DNA from: Thiemannella venezuelensis
GTDB lineage: Bacteria; Actinomycetota; Actinomycetes; Streptosporangiales; Streptosporangiaceae
Assembly (NCBI RefSeq): GCF_014203605.1
Contig: NZ_JACHJJ010000020.1
Coordinates: 62,001-126,000, forward strand
Direction of reading: 5' to 3'
DNA length: 64,000 nt
Shown: in pieces, positions 1-8,114 of the stretch
Layout: every line of letters begins with the position of its first letter
Position numbering within the stretch: the first letter of the stretch is position 1
Notes under the pieces: model-generated
The model's database searches: none
The model's input: only the letters and a program-made list of their open reading frames with translations
Told to the model about the DNA's origin: nothing
Translations under genes and position numbers: made by a program

Positions 1-52
1 GGTCGTGGCCGATGCGGGCCCGCAGCGACGCGAGGAACTCGGGGATCGGCAT
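1..52 (-). CDS. NUDIX hydrolase, N-terminal fragment (runs off the left edge)
   Basis: The complementary strand opens with an ATG at 52 and reads MPIPEFLASLRARIGHD before the window ends. This start resembles the first residues of actinobacterial NUDIX hydrolases, where a short PEFLASLRARIGHD-like helix precedes the catalytic fold. The NUDIX box itself lies outside the window, so the family call rests on the N-terminus alone. No strong ribosome binding site is visible upstream. The gene points away from the hydrolase remnant next to it. Confidence 0.4.
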   Translation of the reverse strand, partial: MPIPEFLASLRARIGHD

Positions 53-95
53 GCTACCGGCCGGAGCCCGTGGGGAAGCAGGTCATGTAGACAGC

Positions 96-376
96 CTAGG
101 CGCACCCGACCAGCCGCCAGCGCCTGCCGGTCGGCAGCTCGGCCACGTCGTCGCCGGGTGCCGCTCCGGCCGGCAGGCACTGGACGTACGTCGCCGGAAG
201 CTCGCCAAGTGGCCGCGACAGCACAGCGGGCTCGGCGATCGGCGCCTTCACCGCCGCCCCGCCGTCCGGCCAGGCGGAGACGAACGCCTCGCCGTCGGCC
301 GGAAGGCAGGAGTCGACGAAGACCACGTGGGCCAGCCGGTCGCCGATCCGCTCCGAGGACGCCTTCGACGCGCGCC
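96..376 (-). pseudogene. alpha/beta-hydrolase C-terminal remnant
   Basis: Reading leftward, this stretch encodes a run like the second half of small actinobacterial alpha/beta hydrolases: RLAHVVFVDSCLP, then a proline/alanine-rich lid, then LPATYVQC and DDVAELPTGRRWRLV. The family would continue into a conserved aspartate/histidine tail (typically a GHWPMFS-like segment). Here the frame ends after RWRLVGCA at a TAG at 96-98. The N-terminal half with the nucleophile elbow is also missing; the aldo/keto reductase occupies that position. I read it as a decayed gene cut at both ends. It has no start codon or ribosome binding site of its own. Confidence 0.5.
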
Positions 377-1363
377 CTAGTGCGCCGCGTCCAGCCGGGC
401 GCGCTGGTCCTCCGTCAGTTCCAGGTCCACCGCGGCCAGGTTCTCCTCCAGCTGAGCCACCGAGGACGCCCCGGCCAGCGGGATCACCGGCAGCGGGCCA
501 CCGAGCTGCCAGGCCAGCACCACCTGGTTGGCTGTCGCCCCGGTCTCCTTCGCGACCTCCCGCAGCACCGCCAGCCGGGCGGGCGTCCCCGGATGGTCGT
601 AGTCCGGCGGGAGCGGCTTGTCCCGCCGGGTGTAGGCGCCGGTGAGCAGCGGCGAGTAGGCGACCAGGGTCAGGCCGGGCTCGGCCCGCAGGTAGCTGCG
701 CAACTCGGCTCCGGCGTGGCCGAGGCTGCCGTCCTCGAAGAGCGGCTGGGACACGTCGGTGCGCGGCCTGAGGTAGCTGTGCTGGTACTGCAGGACCTCG
801 TAGCCGGGCAGCCCCGCCGCCGCGGCGAGGGCACGGGCCCGCTCCACCCGCCAGGTCGCGTGGTTGCTCACCCCGAGCAGTCCGACCGTGCCTTCCGCCA
901 CCAGTTCGGCGAAGCCCTCGACGGTCTCGCGCACCGGGACCGTCCGGTCCTCGATGTGCGCGTAGAGCAGGTCGATCCTGTCCACTCCGAGCCGCTCGCG
1001 GCTGCGCTCGGCGGCCTCCCGGATGACCTTCGCCGAGAGTCCCTCGGGGTTGTCGACGTATCCGGTGCCGGGCGCGAGCGGCCGCGCACCCAGTTTGGTG
1101 GCGATGACGATCTCGCCGCCGACGCCGCGGCTGCGCCGCCACCGCCCGAGCAGCTCCTCGCTGTGCCCGCCCTGTCCGCCGTCGATCCAGAAGGCGTAGT
1201 TGTCGGAGGTGTCGATGAACGTCCCGCCGGCCTCGACGTAGCGGTCCAGGATGGCGAAAGAGGTCTTCTCGTCGGTCACCGAACCGAAGAGCATCGCCCC
1301 GAGGGCGAGCACGCTCACCTCGCGGCGGGTCTCCGGGCCGGTGCCGATGGTGCGGTACTTCAT
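377..1363 (-). CDS. aldo/keto reductase
   Basis: A 328-residue NAD(P)H-dependent aldo/keto reductase, expected in the cytosol and acting on an unknown carbonyl compound. The (beta/alpha)8 family signs are present: an early GAMLFG strand, the catalytic Asp and Tyr in FIDTSDNYAFW, the catalytic Lys in VIATKLG, and a His in LLYAHIED. The C-terminal part carries the cofactor-binding segment VIPLAGASSVAQL. The length is normal for the family. The ATG at 1363 is preceded by a GGAAGGAA ribosome binding site. The gene is monocistronic and is driven by the MerR-type promoter at 1409-1439. Genes of this family are often controlled by MerR regulators, but no such regulator lies in the window. Confidence 0.88.
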   Translation of the reverse strand: MKYRTIGTGPETRREVSVLALGAMLFGSVTDEKTSFAILDRYVEAGGTFIDTSDNYAFWIDGGQGGHSEELLGRWRRSRGVGGEIVIATKLGARPLAPGTGYVDNPEGLSAKVIREAAERSRERLGVDRIDLLYAHIEDRTVPVRETVEGFAELVAEGTVGLLGVSNHATWRVERARALAAAAGLPGYEVLQYQHSYLRPRTDVSQPLFEDGSLGHAGAELRSYLRAEPGLTLVAYSPLLTGAYTRRDKPLPPDYDHPGTPARLAVLREVAKETGATANQVVLAWQLGGPLPVIPLAGASSVAQLEENLAAVDLELTEDQRARLDAAH

Positions 1364-1408
1364 GGGGTTCCTTCCGTCCGGGGCCGGTCTCCCCGGACCC
1401 TGGATGGG

Positions 1409-1439
1409 AGTCTCGGCGGTGGAGCGCGCTCCAGGTCAA
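1409..1439 (-). promoter_or_regulatory. MerR-type promoter/operator of the aldo/keto reductase
   Basis: On the leftward strand a TTGACC -35 hexamer (1439-1434) is followed by exactly 19 bases and then GAGACT (1414-1409) as a -10. The spacer begins with the perfect 14-base palindrome TGGAGCGCGCTCCA (1420-1433). An over-long 19-base spacer filled by a dyad is the hallmark of promoters twisted open by MerR-family regulators. The rest of the 404-base gap to 1768 shows no convincing gene or other structure. Confidence 0.6.
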
Positions 1440-1767
1440 GCCCGTGGCGGCCGGACCCTGCGGGCTCCGGCACCGCCGGCTCCGGCATGTCTCCGAACGC
1501 TCCGGTGCGGTCCCCCTCGGGCTTCCGCCTCGTCAGCGCGACGCGCCTCCCGTCTACTGCGGCAGGCGGATCCGTGCTACCGCGGTAGGTGGAGCCCGGT
1601 TTCAACCCAGCGGATATAGGCCCGAAGATCTCTCCGGGCTAGTGTTCTCCCAGCGGCCTCTCGTTGAGACATCCGGATCCGGCCGCCCTCAGCGCCGCCC
1701 TCCGCGCAGGATCTCGAAGACCTGCTGCCTGGTGCCGGTTCCGTTGACGCATAGGAGAAGATCCTCC

Positions 1768-3411
1768 ATGAGAGCAGTGGTCGCCGCCGTCTCCGCTCTG
1801 CTCGCGACCGCGCTGGCGGGCTGCGGCGTTCTGCCGGCCGAGCAGGCTGGGCAGGCTCCGCCCGAGCGGGCCGGGGAGTCCGCGTCCGCCGTCCCGTCCG
1901 GCACCCTCCCGTCCGGCACCGTCCCGTCCGTGAGCACACCCGCGCCCGCGGACCACACGGCCGAGGGGATGGTCGGCTTCCACGGCGCGGAACCCTTCAG
2001 GATCGACATCAGGTCGGTCGAACGCCACCCCCGGCTCACCGTGCTCCGCATGGAGATCATGACCACCGCCGGCCGCGGCACCAAGGGCGACTTCGGCTAC
2101 GGTTCCGTGCCCAGCGACTTCGCCAGGTTCCGCCTGCTGGACCCGGTGGGCAGAAAGCTCTACAACACCCTGCGCGAGAAGGACCATGACGGTCCGGCCT
2201 TCGGCACCAGGCACGTCCTGGCGACCGCCGGATTCCCGGAGGACTTCGTCCCCGGCGTGCGCTACCCGGTCGAGGTGTACTTCCCCCCGCTGCCCGGCAC
2301 CGTCACGGCCGTGTCGGTCGTGCCCGACATGCCGATCGGCCCCATGACCGGGATTCCCGTCACCGGCGGCGGTGCGGAGCCGGTCGCCAGGGAGCGGAGC
2401 TCGCCCGACACGCCCACGGCCGGCCAGGTGTTCCAGTGGCCGGTGGTACCGCCCTCGGGCGAGGTCTGGTCCTGGGTCGCCGACCTGACCGAGCTGGTGG
2501 AGACCCCGCAGAAGACCACCACGCAGGAGGGCCCCAGGGAGACCGTCGGCCTCCGCACCGACGTGCTGTTCGCCTTCGACGAGGCCGCGCTGAGCCCGAA
2601 GGCGGCGGCCGTGCTGGACGAGGCGGCCGCCGAGACCCGGCTGCGGGCCGATCCGGCCAAGCCGCCGATCACGATCACCGGTCACACCGACAGCAAGGGG
2701 GACGACCTCTACAACATGGAGCTGTCACTCAAGCGGGCGCAGGCCGTCAAGGACTACCTCGCCGCCAGACTCGGCGCCGGCTACCGGTACCGGCCCGAGG
2801 GCAAGGGCGAGACCGCGCCCATCGCCGGGAACGAGAAGCCGGGCGGCGGCGACAACCCCGCCGGGCGGGCCCGCAACCGGCGGGTGGAGGTCTCGTACAC
2901 GATCAGGCAGCAGGGGCCGAACGTGACCGCGACCGCCCCGCCCGCCGGCGCCGTACGCGGCTCCGCCCTCGCCCCCGCACCCTTCCGCACGGATCCGGGC
3001 CCCGCGGCGGCGCACTTCGACTGGGCGCCCCGCGGCGGCGAGCGGGACCTGGGAGTGGACGTGCTCCCCCTCTACCGCGACGGCGCCTACCTGGTGGCCT
3101 CCTTCGACGTCACCAACCTGCGGCGGGAGGGCTTCACTGCGGCGCTCCCCCAGCCGTTCGGGACGTGGAGGCACGAGTTCACCCAGGCGGCGAACCTCAG
3201 CGCGTTCACCCTGCTGGACCCGGTGACCGAGGCCCGGTACCACCCGGTGAAGGTGCACACCTCCTTCCTGGAGAACGCGGTGCCCGCGCTGGACCCCGGC
3301 GAGGTCGGCCGTGCCTACGTCTACTTCCCGGCGCCTCCCGACGATCGCACGTCCATCACCCTGGAGGTCGCCGGCGGCTCGGCCTACCCCGGCATCCCGA
3401 TCACCCGCTGA
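1768..3411 (+). CDS. lipoprotein with a central OmpA-family domain between two related beta domains
   Basis: A 547-residue secreted lipoprotein. The ATG at 1768 follows AGGAG and opens a signal peptide ending in the lipobox LAGC (Cys19). After a proline/serine-rich linker comes a beta-rich domain of about 120 residues. Next comes an OmpA-like peptidoglycan-binding domain with its usual motifs DVLFAFDEAALSPKA, TGHTDSKGDDLYN, LSLKRAQAV and ARNRRVEV. A second beta domain at the C-terminus resembles the first: both contain a LLDPV segment, a V-Y-FPP/FPAPP strand and a G-PIT end. It probably anchors to the membrane and grips the cell wall. The function of the flanking domains is unknown. Confidence 0.8.
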   Translation: MRAVVAAVSALLATALAGCGVLPAEQAGQAPPERAGESASAVPSGTLPSGTVPSVSTPAPADHTAEGMVGFHGAEPFRIDIRSVERHPRLTVLRMEIMTTAGRGTKGDFGYGSVPSDFARFRLLDPVGRKLYNTLREKDHDGPAFGTRHVLATAGFPEDFVPGVRYPVEVYFPPLPGTVTAVSVVPDMPIGPMTGIPVTGGGAEPVARERSSPDTPTAGQVFQWPVVPPSGEVWSWVADLTELVETPQKTTTQEGPRETVGLRTDVLFAFDEAALSPKAAAVLDEAAAETRLRADPAKPPITITGHTDSKGDDLYNMELSLKRAQAVKDYLAARLGAGYRYRPEGKGETAPIAGNEKPGGGDNPAGRARNRRVEVSYTIRQQGPNVTATAPPAGAVRGSALAPAPFRTDPGPAAAHFDWAPRGGERDLGVDVLPLYRDGAYLVASFDVTNLRREGFTAALPQPFGTWRHEFTQAANLSAFTLLDPVTEARYHPVKVHTSFLENAVPALDPGEVGRAYVYFPAPPDDRTSITLEVAGGSAYPGIPITR

Positions 3412-3486
3412 CCGGTCCGGACAGGAGCGTCCGCCGTCCTGAGCCGGGGCGGGAACGGGAGCCTCGGGCCTGAGGCGCCGGAGCTG

Positions 3487-4641
3487 TCAGGTCAGGCGCA
3501 GGGCCTCGGCGGCGACGGCGTGGCGCAGGTCGCGGATGCCGGGGCGGCCCCGGAGCGGGTGGACGTTGTTGGTCAGCAGCACGACGCTCAGAGCGCGGGC
3601 GGGGTCGACGACGAGGGAGGTGCCGGTGAACCCCGAGTGGCCGTAGGCGGCGGGCAGCGGACCGACGATGGCGGGGTCGCCGATCCGCACGCCGAGCCCG
3701 TGGCGGAAGCCGTCGCCCTCGACGCCCTGGTCGCGGGTCATCTCCGCGACGGTGTCCGGGCGCAGGATCGGGCCTCCGCCGGTGCGGAGCGTCTCGGCGA
3801 AGGCGAGCAGGTCGGCGGCGGTGGAGAAGATCCCCGCGTGCCCGGCCACACCGCCCAGGCCGTACGCGGTCTCGTCGTGGACCTCGCCGCGCACGCATCC
3901 GGGGACGGGGCGCTCGGTCTTGTGCTCGGTGGCGACGGCGCGGGGCAGCAGCGGGGGCCCGGGCCGGTAGCCGGTGTCGGCCAGGCGCAGCGGGCCGGTC
4001 ACACGGGCGCGGACCAGCTCGTCGAGGGGTGCTCCCCCGGCGAGCTCGGCCACCCGCCCCACGGTGATCATCCCGACGTCGGAGTAGAGGTAGCGCTCGC
4101 CGGGCGCGTGCAGCGGGGTGGTGGAGAGGATCCGCTCCAGGCGGGCGGCGTGGACTCCGGCGCCGTCCCCGGGGATCTCCCGGTCGGCCCGGCGCCCCGG
4201 AGGCAGTCCCGCGGTGTGGGTGAGCAGGTGGCGGAGTGTGATCTCCGGGTGGCCGCCGTAGCAGGCGGGCAGCAGCGCCGCGACGGGCTCGTCGAGGCCG
4301 AGCAGTCCCTCCTCCGCCAGGGACAGGACGGCGGCGGTGGTGAACAGCTTGGTGACCGAGGCGAGGTCGAAGAGCGAGTCGTGACGGGCGGGCGGCCGCT
4401 CGGGCAGGAGCTCCTCCGACGCCCCGGCGTACCGAACGGCCTCGCCCGCGACCGCTGCGGCGACCGCCTCCCCGCCCACCGCCACCGCGGCGACGGCCGC
4501 CGAGCACACGCCGGGCACGGCGGCGGCCAGGACGCGCTCCAGCGCGGCGCAGGCCCGCGGGTCACCGGGTGCTCCGGGCCCCCGCGCCCTGCCGGGTGCA
4601 CCCGGGCCGGGCGGTCCGGGCGGCCCGTACGGCTCAGGCAC
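3487..4641 (-). CDS. serine hydrolase, beta-lactamase/DD-peptidase family
   Basis: A 384-residue member of the class C beta-lactamase/penicillin-binding-protein-like serine hydrolases. The active-site SxxK is SVTK within FDLASVTKLFTTA. The second motif is YSDVG (YxN position), and an HSG-type third motif lies in GHSGFTG. LRHLLTHTAGLPPG is typical of the family. The GTG start at 4641 overlaps the end of murQ by eight bases, so the two are probably translated together. No clear signal peptide is present; the N-terminus is a proline/glycine-rich tail. Next to murQ it may cut or esterify cell-wall fragments during recycling, but the substrate cannot be read from the sequence. Confidence 0.85.
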   Translation of the reverse strand: MPEPYGPPGPPGPGAPGRARGPGAPGDPRACAALERVLAAAVPGVCSAAVAAVAVGGEAVAAAVAGEAVRYAGASEELLPERPPARHDSLFDLASVTKLFTTAAVLSLAEEGLLGLDEPVAALLPACYGGHPEITLRHLLTHTAGLPPGRRADREIPGDGAGVHAARLERILSTTPLHAPGERYLYSDVGMITVGRVAELAGGAPLDELVRARVTGPLRLADTGYRPGPPLLPRAVATEHKTERPVPGCVRGEVHDETAYGLGGVAGHAGIFSTAADLLAFAETLRTGGGPILRPDTVAEMTRDQGVEGDGFRHGLGVRIGDPAIVGPLPAAYGHSGFTGTSLVVDPARALSVVLLTNNVHPLRGRPGIRDLRHAVAAEALRLT

Positions 4642-5551
4642 CGCGCACTCCCCCGGACGCCAGCGCGGCCTCCAGGCTGTCGCCGTGGGCCGCCAGGAGG
4701 GCGCGGGCGCCGTCGCTGTCCAGGCCCTGGCCGATCATCAGCACCGCGACCTTCACGTTCCAGTCCGCCGCCTCCAGCGCGGGGCGGGCCGCGGAGAGCC
4801 CGGCGCCGGTGATGTCGCTGACCATCCGGGCTGCCCGGTCGGCGAGCTTCGCGTTGGCCGCGGACACCTCGATCATGTTGTTGCCGTAGGTGCGGCCCAG
4901 ACCGATCATCGCGATCGTGGAGATCATGTTGAGGACCAGCTTCTGCGCGGTCCCGGCTTTGAGGCGGGTCGAGCCGGTCACCACCTCGGCGCCGACGACG
5001 ACCTCGATCGGATGGCGCGCCGCCGCCGAGATGGGAGTGCCCGCGTTGCAGGACAGCGCCACGGTCAGCGCGTCCCTGCGCGCCGCCTCCCGCAGGGCGC
5101 CCAGCACGAACGGCGCCCTGCCGCTGGCGGAGACGCCCACCACCGAGTCCAGCGCGCCCACCCCTCGCTCCCCGATGGCGGCGGCTCCGGCCGGGGCGTC
5201 GTCCTCGGCCCCCTCGACCGATCGGGTCAGGGCGGGCACGCCGCCCGCGATGACGCCCTGCACCAGTTCCGGGTCGGTGCCGAAGGTCGGCGGGCACTCG
5301 GAGGCGTCCAGCACGGCCAGCCGGCCCGAGGTGCCCGCGCCGACGTAGACCAGGCGCCCGCCCCGCTTCATCCGGTCGACGATCGCCTCGACCGCGGCGG
5401 CGATCTGCGGGATCGCCTCGGCCACGGCCGCGGGCACCGTCGCGTCGGCGGCGTTCATCAACCGGGCCACCTGCTCGGTCGAGAGCCGGTCGATCTCCCG
5501 GTAGCGCGGGTCGCTCTGTTCGGTGGCCAGGCCGGCGAGCGGATCAGTCAT
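4634..5551 (-). CDS. murQ: N-acetylmuramic acid 6-phosphate etherase
   Basis: MurQ cleaves the lactyl ether of MurNAc-6-phosphate to give GlcNAc-6-phosphate and lactate in cytosolic cell-wall recycling. The 305 residues match the family length and include the SIS fold with GRLVYVGAGTSGRLAVLDASECPPTFG, the later VSASGRAPFV loop and SCNAG. The C-terminal region contains VVGAEVVTGSTRLKAGTAQK, a highly conserved family block. It is followed without a gap by the serine hydrolase. The leader upstream of the ATG at 5551 carries the AT-rich motif shared with the ABC importer promoter. No MurNAc kinase or phosphotransferase is in the window. Confidence 0.95.
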   Translation of the reverse strand: MTDPLAGLATEQSDPRYREIDRLSTEQVARLMNAADATVPAAVAEAIPQIAAAVEAIVDRMKRGGRLVYVGAGTSGRLAVLDASECPPTFGTDPELVQGVIAGGVPALTRSVEGAEDDAPAGAAAIGERGVGALDSVVGVSASGRAPFVLGALREAARRDALTVALSCNAGTPISAAARHPIEVVVGAEVVTGSTRLKAGTAQKLVLNMISTIAMIGLGRTYGNNMIEVSAANAKLADRAARMVSDITGAGLSAARPALEAADWNVKVAVLMIGQGLDSDGARALLAAHGDSLEAALASGGVRGA

Positions 5552-5560
5552 GATGCCCCA

Positions 5561-5607
5561 TGTCGCTAATTTTCATCACAGACTTCTCTCGTGCAAATTA
5601 TCTTCCA
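5561..5607 (-). promoter_or_regulatory. AT-rich leader of murQ with two copies of a TAATTTTC-like motif
   Basis: In this GC-rich genome the murQ leader is conspicuously AT-rich. On the plus strand it holds GTCGCTAATTTTCAT (5562-5576) and GTGCAAATTATCTTCCA (5591-5607). Closely similar elements lie upstream of the ABC binding-protein gene. This looks like a regulator's operator overlapping the promoter. The regulator is not encoded here; an RpiR/MurR-type protein would be the usual partner of murQ, but that is inference. Confidence 0.4.
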
Positions 5608-5715
5608 TGAATGGCCGCATGTCACTCATCCGCACCGGGCCGCGGGGCCGTGCGTCCCGCCTCCTCCGGACGCGGCGGGTCTCCGGCGCCACCACCGGCG
5701 TCGTCCGTCCGCCGG

Positions 5716-5991
5716 TCACCGCAGGTCGCGGCGGTAGAGCCAGAAGACCCGCTCGGCGCGCGCGCCGACCGCCCGGGAGGAGAAGCCGAGCGGGCCCACC
5801 CAGGAGATCTGCGCCCTCACCAGGCCGGCCGCCCGCGTCTCCGCCAGGCAGCGGCGCAGCAGCACCCGTCCGGCGCCGAGGCCGCGGGCGGCCGGAGCGG
5901 CGGGGGGCGCCTCGCGGACCCCCTTCCCGTTTCCCGCCCCGGGCCTGCGGAGATCGCCTGCGGGCTCCCGGTCCCCGCCCACCGGGTTCAC
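5716..5991 (-). pseudogene. GNAT acetyltransferase C-terminal remnant, translationally coupled to the ABC ATPase
   Basis: A 91-residue frame begins with a GTG at 5991 that overlaps the TGA of the upstream ATPase gene (GTGA). The first 35 residues are nondescript. The rest reads like the end of a GCN5-type acetyltransferase: RGLGAGRVLLRRCLAE is the acetyl-CoA pyrophosphate-binding loop and helix, and ISWVGPLGF is the usual late strand, ending FWLYRRDL. The N-terminal two thirds of the fold are absent. It is either a broken gene or a short protein kept by coupling. I favour a remnant. Confidence 0.45.
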
Positions 5992-6998
5992 GCCCGGCCC
6001 GCCGGCGCGGCCACGACGCTGCGGCGCTCGGGATGGAAGCAGGCGTGCTCCTGGGGGAAGCCCCCGGCCGCGCCGAGGACCGGGACCTCGGCGGTGCAGC
6101 GTCCGGTGGCGAACGGGCAGCGCCGGGCGAACAGGCAGCCCGCGTCGGGCCCGCCCTCGTCCAGCGGCTCGGTCGGCACCACCCGCTGCGCGCCCGGCTC
6201 CTCCAGCCCGTGCAGCACGGGGATGGCCGAGAGCAGCGACTGGGTGTAGGGGTGGACCGGGCCGGAGACGACCGCCTCCACCGGGCCGCGCTCGACGACC
6301 CGCCCCCGGTAGATGACGTACAGTTCGCCGTCGTCGCCGAGGTAGCGGGCGGTCGCCACGTCATGGGTGATGAACAGCACGCTCACGCCGAGCCGTTCGC
6401 GCAGGTCCCTCAGGAGCGCGAGGATGCCCAGCCGGAGCGAGACGTCGATCATCGAGACGGCCTCGTCGGCGACGAGCATCTCGGGGTCGACGGTGAGGGC
6501 GCGGGCGATGACGACGCGCTGGCGCATTCCGCCGGAGAGCTGGTGCGGGTAGCGCGGCAGCACGTACCCGGGGTCGAGGCCGACCAGGCCGAGCAGCTCC
6601 CCGGCCCGCTCGTCGATCCACGATCCCGGGCGGCCGGTCTGCCGGGCCCGCAGCGCCAGGGGCGCGGCCAGCGCCTGGTGGATCGTGCGCGTCGGGTTGA
6701 GCGCCGAGTAGGGGTCCTGGTGGATGAGCTGGATCCGGCGGAAGTACGGCCGGCGCGCCCGGGGGCGCAGCGACGACATGGGGACGCCGTCGATGGCGAT
6801 CTCGCCGGAGTCGTGGCTCTCCAGCCCCGCGACGATCCGGCCCAGCGTGGTCTTGCCGCAGCCGGACTCGCCGATGAACGAGACCGCCCCGCCCTTGCCG
6901 ACGGCGAAGTCGACGCCGCGCAGCGCCCGCACCTCCCGCCCGCCGAGCACGGCGCCCCGCTGCCTGAAGGTCTTGGTGATGCCCTGTCCCGTGATCAC
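5988..6998 (-). CDS. oligopeptide-type ABC importer, ATP-binding subunit (OppF/DppF class)
   Basis: A 336-residue ATPase of a peptide-class ABC importer, acting at the inner face of the membrane. It shows Walker A GESGCGKTT, signature LSGGMRQR, Walker B MLVADEAVSMID and the H-loop ITHD. The C-terminal extension typical of OppD/DppF proteins has spaced cysteines (DAGCLFARRCPFATGRC). The GTG start at 6998 overlaps the stop of the preceding ATPase gene (GTGA). An in-frame start at 7136 would add a low-complexity arginine/glycine run and is unlikely. It pairs with the ATPase upstream. The murQ neighbourhood suggests cell-wall peptides or muropeptides as cargo. Confidence 0.92.
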   Translation of the reverse strand: MITGQGITKTFRQRGAVLGGREVRALRGVDFAVGKGGAVSFIGESGCGKTTLGRIVAGLESHDSGEIAIDGVPMSSLRPRARRPYFRRIQLIHQDPYSALNPTRTIHQALAAPLALRARQTGRPGSWIDERAGELLGLVGLDPGYVLPRYPHQLSGGMRQRVVIARALTVDPEMLVADEAVSMIDVSLRLGILALLRDLRERLGVSVLFITHDVATARYLGDDGELYVIYRGRVVERGPVEAVVSGPVHPYTQSLLSAIPVLHGLEEPGAQRVVPTEPLDEGGPDAGCLFARRCPFATGRCTAEVPVLGAAGGFPQEHACFHPERRSVVAAPAGRA

Positions 6999-8113
6999 GC
7001 CTGCTCCTCCCGCGCCCCCGCGGCGACCTCTTCCCCGCCGCGGGCCTCCGCGCCGTCCTCCCCGTCCCGGTCCCCCGCGGCGGTCCCCGGGCCGCCGTCC
7101 TCCGGCCCGGCCCGGTTCTCCGCGGCGGCGTGGCACGACACGCTCCGCGCGCCGTACGCGACCGCGGGCGGCCGCCCGGTCTCGCAGGCGTCCATGCGCA
7201 GCGGGCAGCGCTCCCGGAAGACGCAGCCGTCCGCGGGGATCGTGCCGAGCGTCGGCGGCCGGCCGGGCAGCGCCCTGGCCTCGCCGATGTCGCCGGTCAG
7301 GCGGGGGACGGCCCGCAGGAGGCCGCGGGTGTAGGGGTGGCGGGGATCGGCCAGCACGTCCCGGGTGGGGCCCTGCTCGACCACGCGCCCGCCGTACATG
7401 ACGGCCAGGCGGTCGGCGACCTCCGCCACCACGCCGAGGTCGTGGGTGATGACGAGGGTGGTGAGCCCGCGCTCGGCGTGGACCTCCCGGACGATCCGCA
7501 GGATCGTCGCCTGGGTGATCATGTCGAGCGCGGTGGTGGGCTCGTCCAGCACCACAAGGTGGGCGTTGAGGACCAGCGCGAACATGATGCCCACCCGCTG
7601 GCGCATCCCGCCCGAGAGCTCGTGCTGGCAGGAGTCGAGCACGCGCGCGCCGTCCAGGCCCATCCGGCCGAGCAGCTCCCTGGCCTCGCGGACCAGGGCG
7701 CGCAGGTCCCGCACACCGTGCGAGCGGCCCAGGTCGAGCAGCTGCTTGCCGACCGTCTTGAGGGGGTTGAGGGAGTTCTGCGCGGCCTGGAAAACGTAGC
7801 CGACGTGCCTCCCGCGCGCCCTGCGCAGCTCCTCGCCGCGCAGCGCCACGACGTCGCCGAGGCCGTCGATCTCCACGCTGCCCGCGCTGATCCTGCCGGG
7901 CGGCTGGACCGCGTTGAGCAGCGAGAGCGCCAGGGTGGACTTTCCGGAGCCGGACTCGCCGACCACGCCCGTGATCGTCCCGGGTGGCAGCTCCAGGTCG
8001 ACCCCGGAGACGGCGGGCAGCTCGCCGGCCGGGGTCCGGTAGACGACCGACAGGCCGCTGATCCGCACGCCCGGCGCTCGCCCGTCCGGGGTGGCCGGTG
8101 GGGTCTCGGGCAC
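6995..8113 (-). CDS. oligopeptide-type ABC importer, ATP-binding subunit (OppD/DppD class)
   Basis: A 372-residue ATPase with Walker A GESGSGKST, QAAQNSLNP in the Q-loop region, signature LSGGMRQR, Walker B LVVLDEPTTALD and H-loop ITHD. Its C-terminal oligopeptide domain is marked by DGCVFRERCPLRMDAC. I place the start at the GTG at 8113 because a GAGGAG lies five bases upstream. A GTG at 8125 sits inside that binding site. The proline-rich N-terminus and the acidic, alanine-rich last 40 residues look like disordered tails. It forms the heterodimeric motor with the following ATPase. Confidence 0.92.
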   Translation of the reverse strand: MPETPPATPDGRAPGVRISGLSVVYRTPAGELPAVSGVDLELPPGTITGVVGESGSGKSTLALSLLNAVQPPGRISAGSVEIDGLGDVVALRGEELRRARGRHVGYVFQAAQNSLNPLKTVGKQLLDLGRSHGVRDLRALVREARELLGRMGLDGARVLDSCQHELSGGMRQRVGIMFALVLNAHLVVLDEPTTALDMITQATILRIVREVHAERGLTTLVITHDLGVVAEVADRLAVMYGGRVVEQGPTRDVLADPRHPYTRGLLRAVPRLTGDIGEARALPGRPPTLGTIPADGCVFRERCPLRMDACETGRPPAVAYGARSVSCHAAAENRAGPEDGGPGTAAGDRDGEDGAEARGGEEVAAGAREEQA

Positions 8114-8114
8114 G

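Noticed and set aside
7002-7136. Extended N-terminus of the OppF-type ATPase
   Set aside because: The added residues are an Arg/Gly run overlapping the previous ATPase gene. The GTG at 6998 gives the normal family length.
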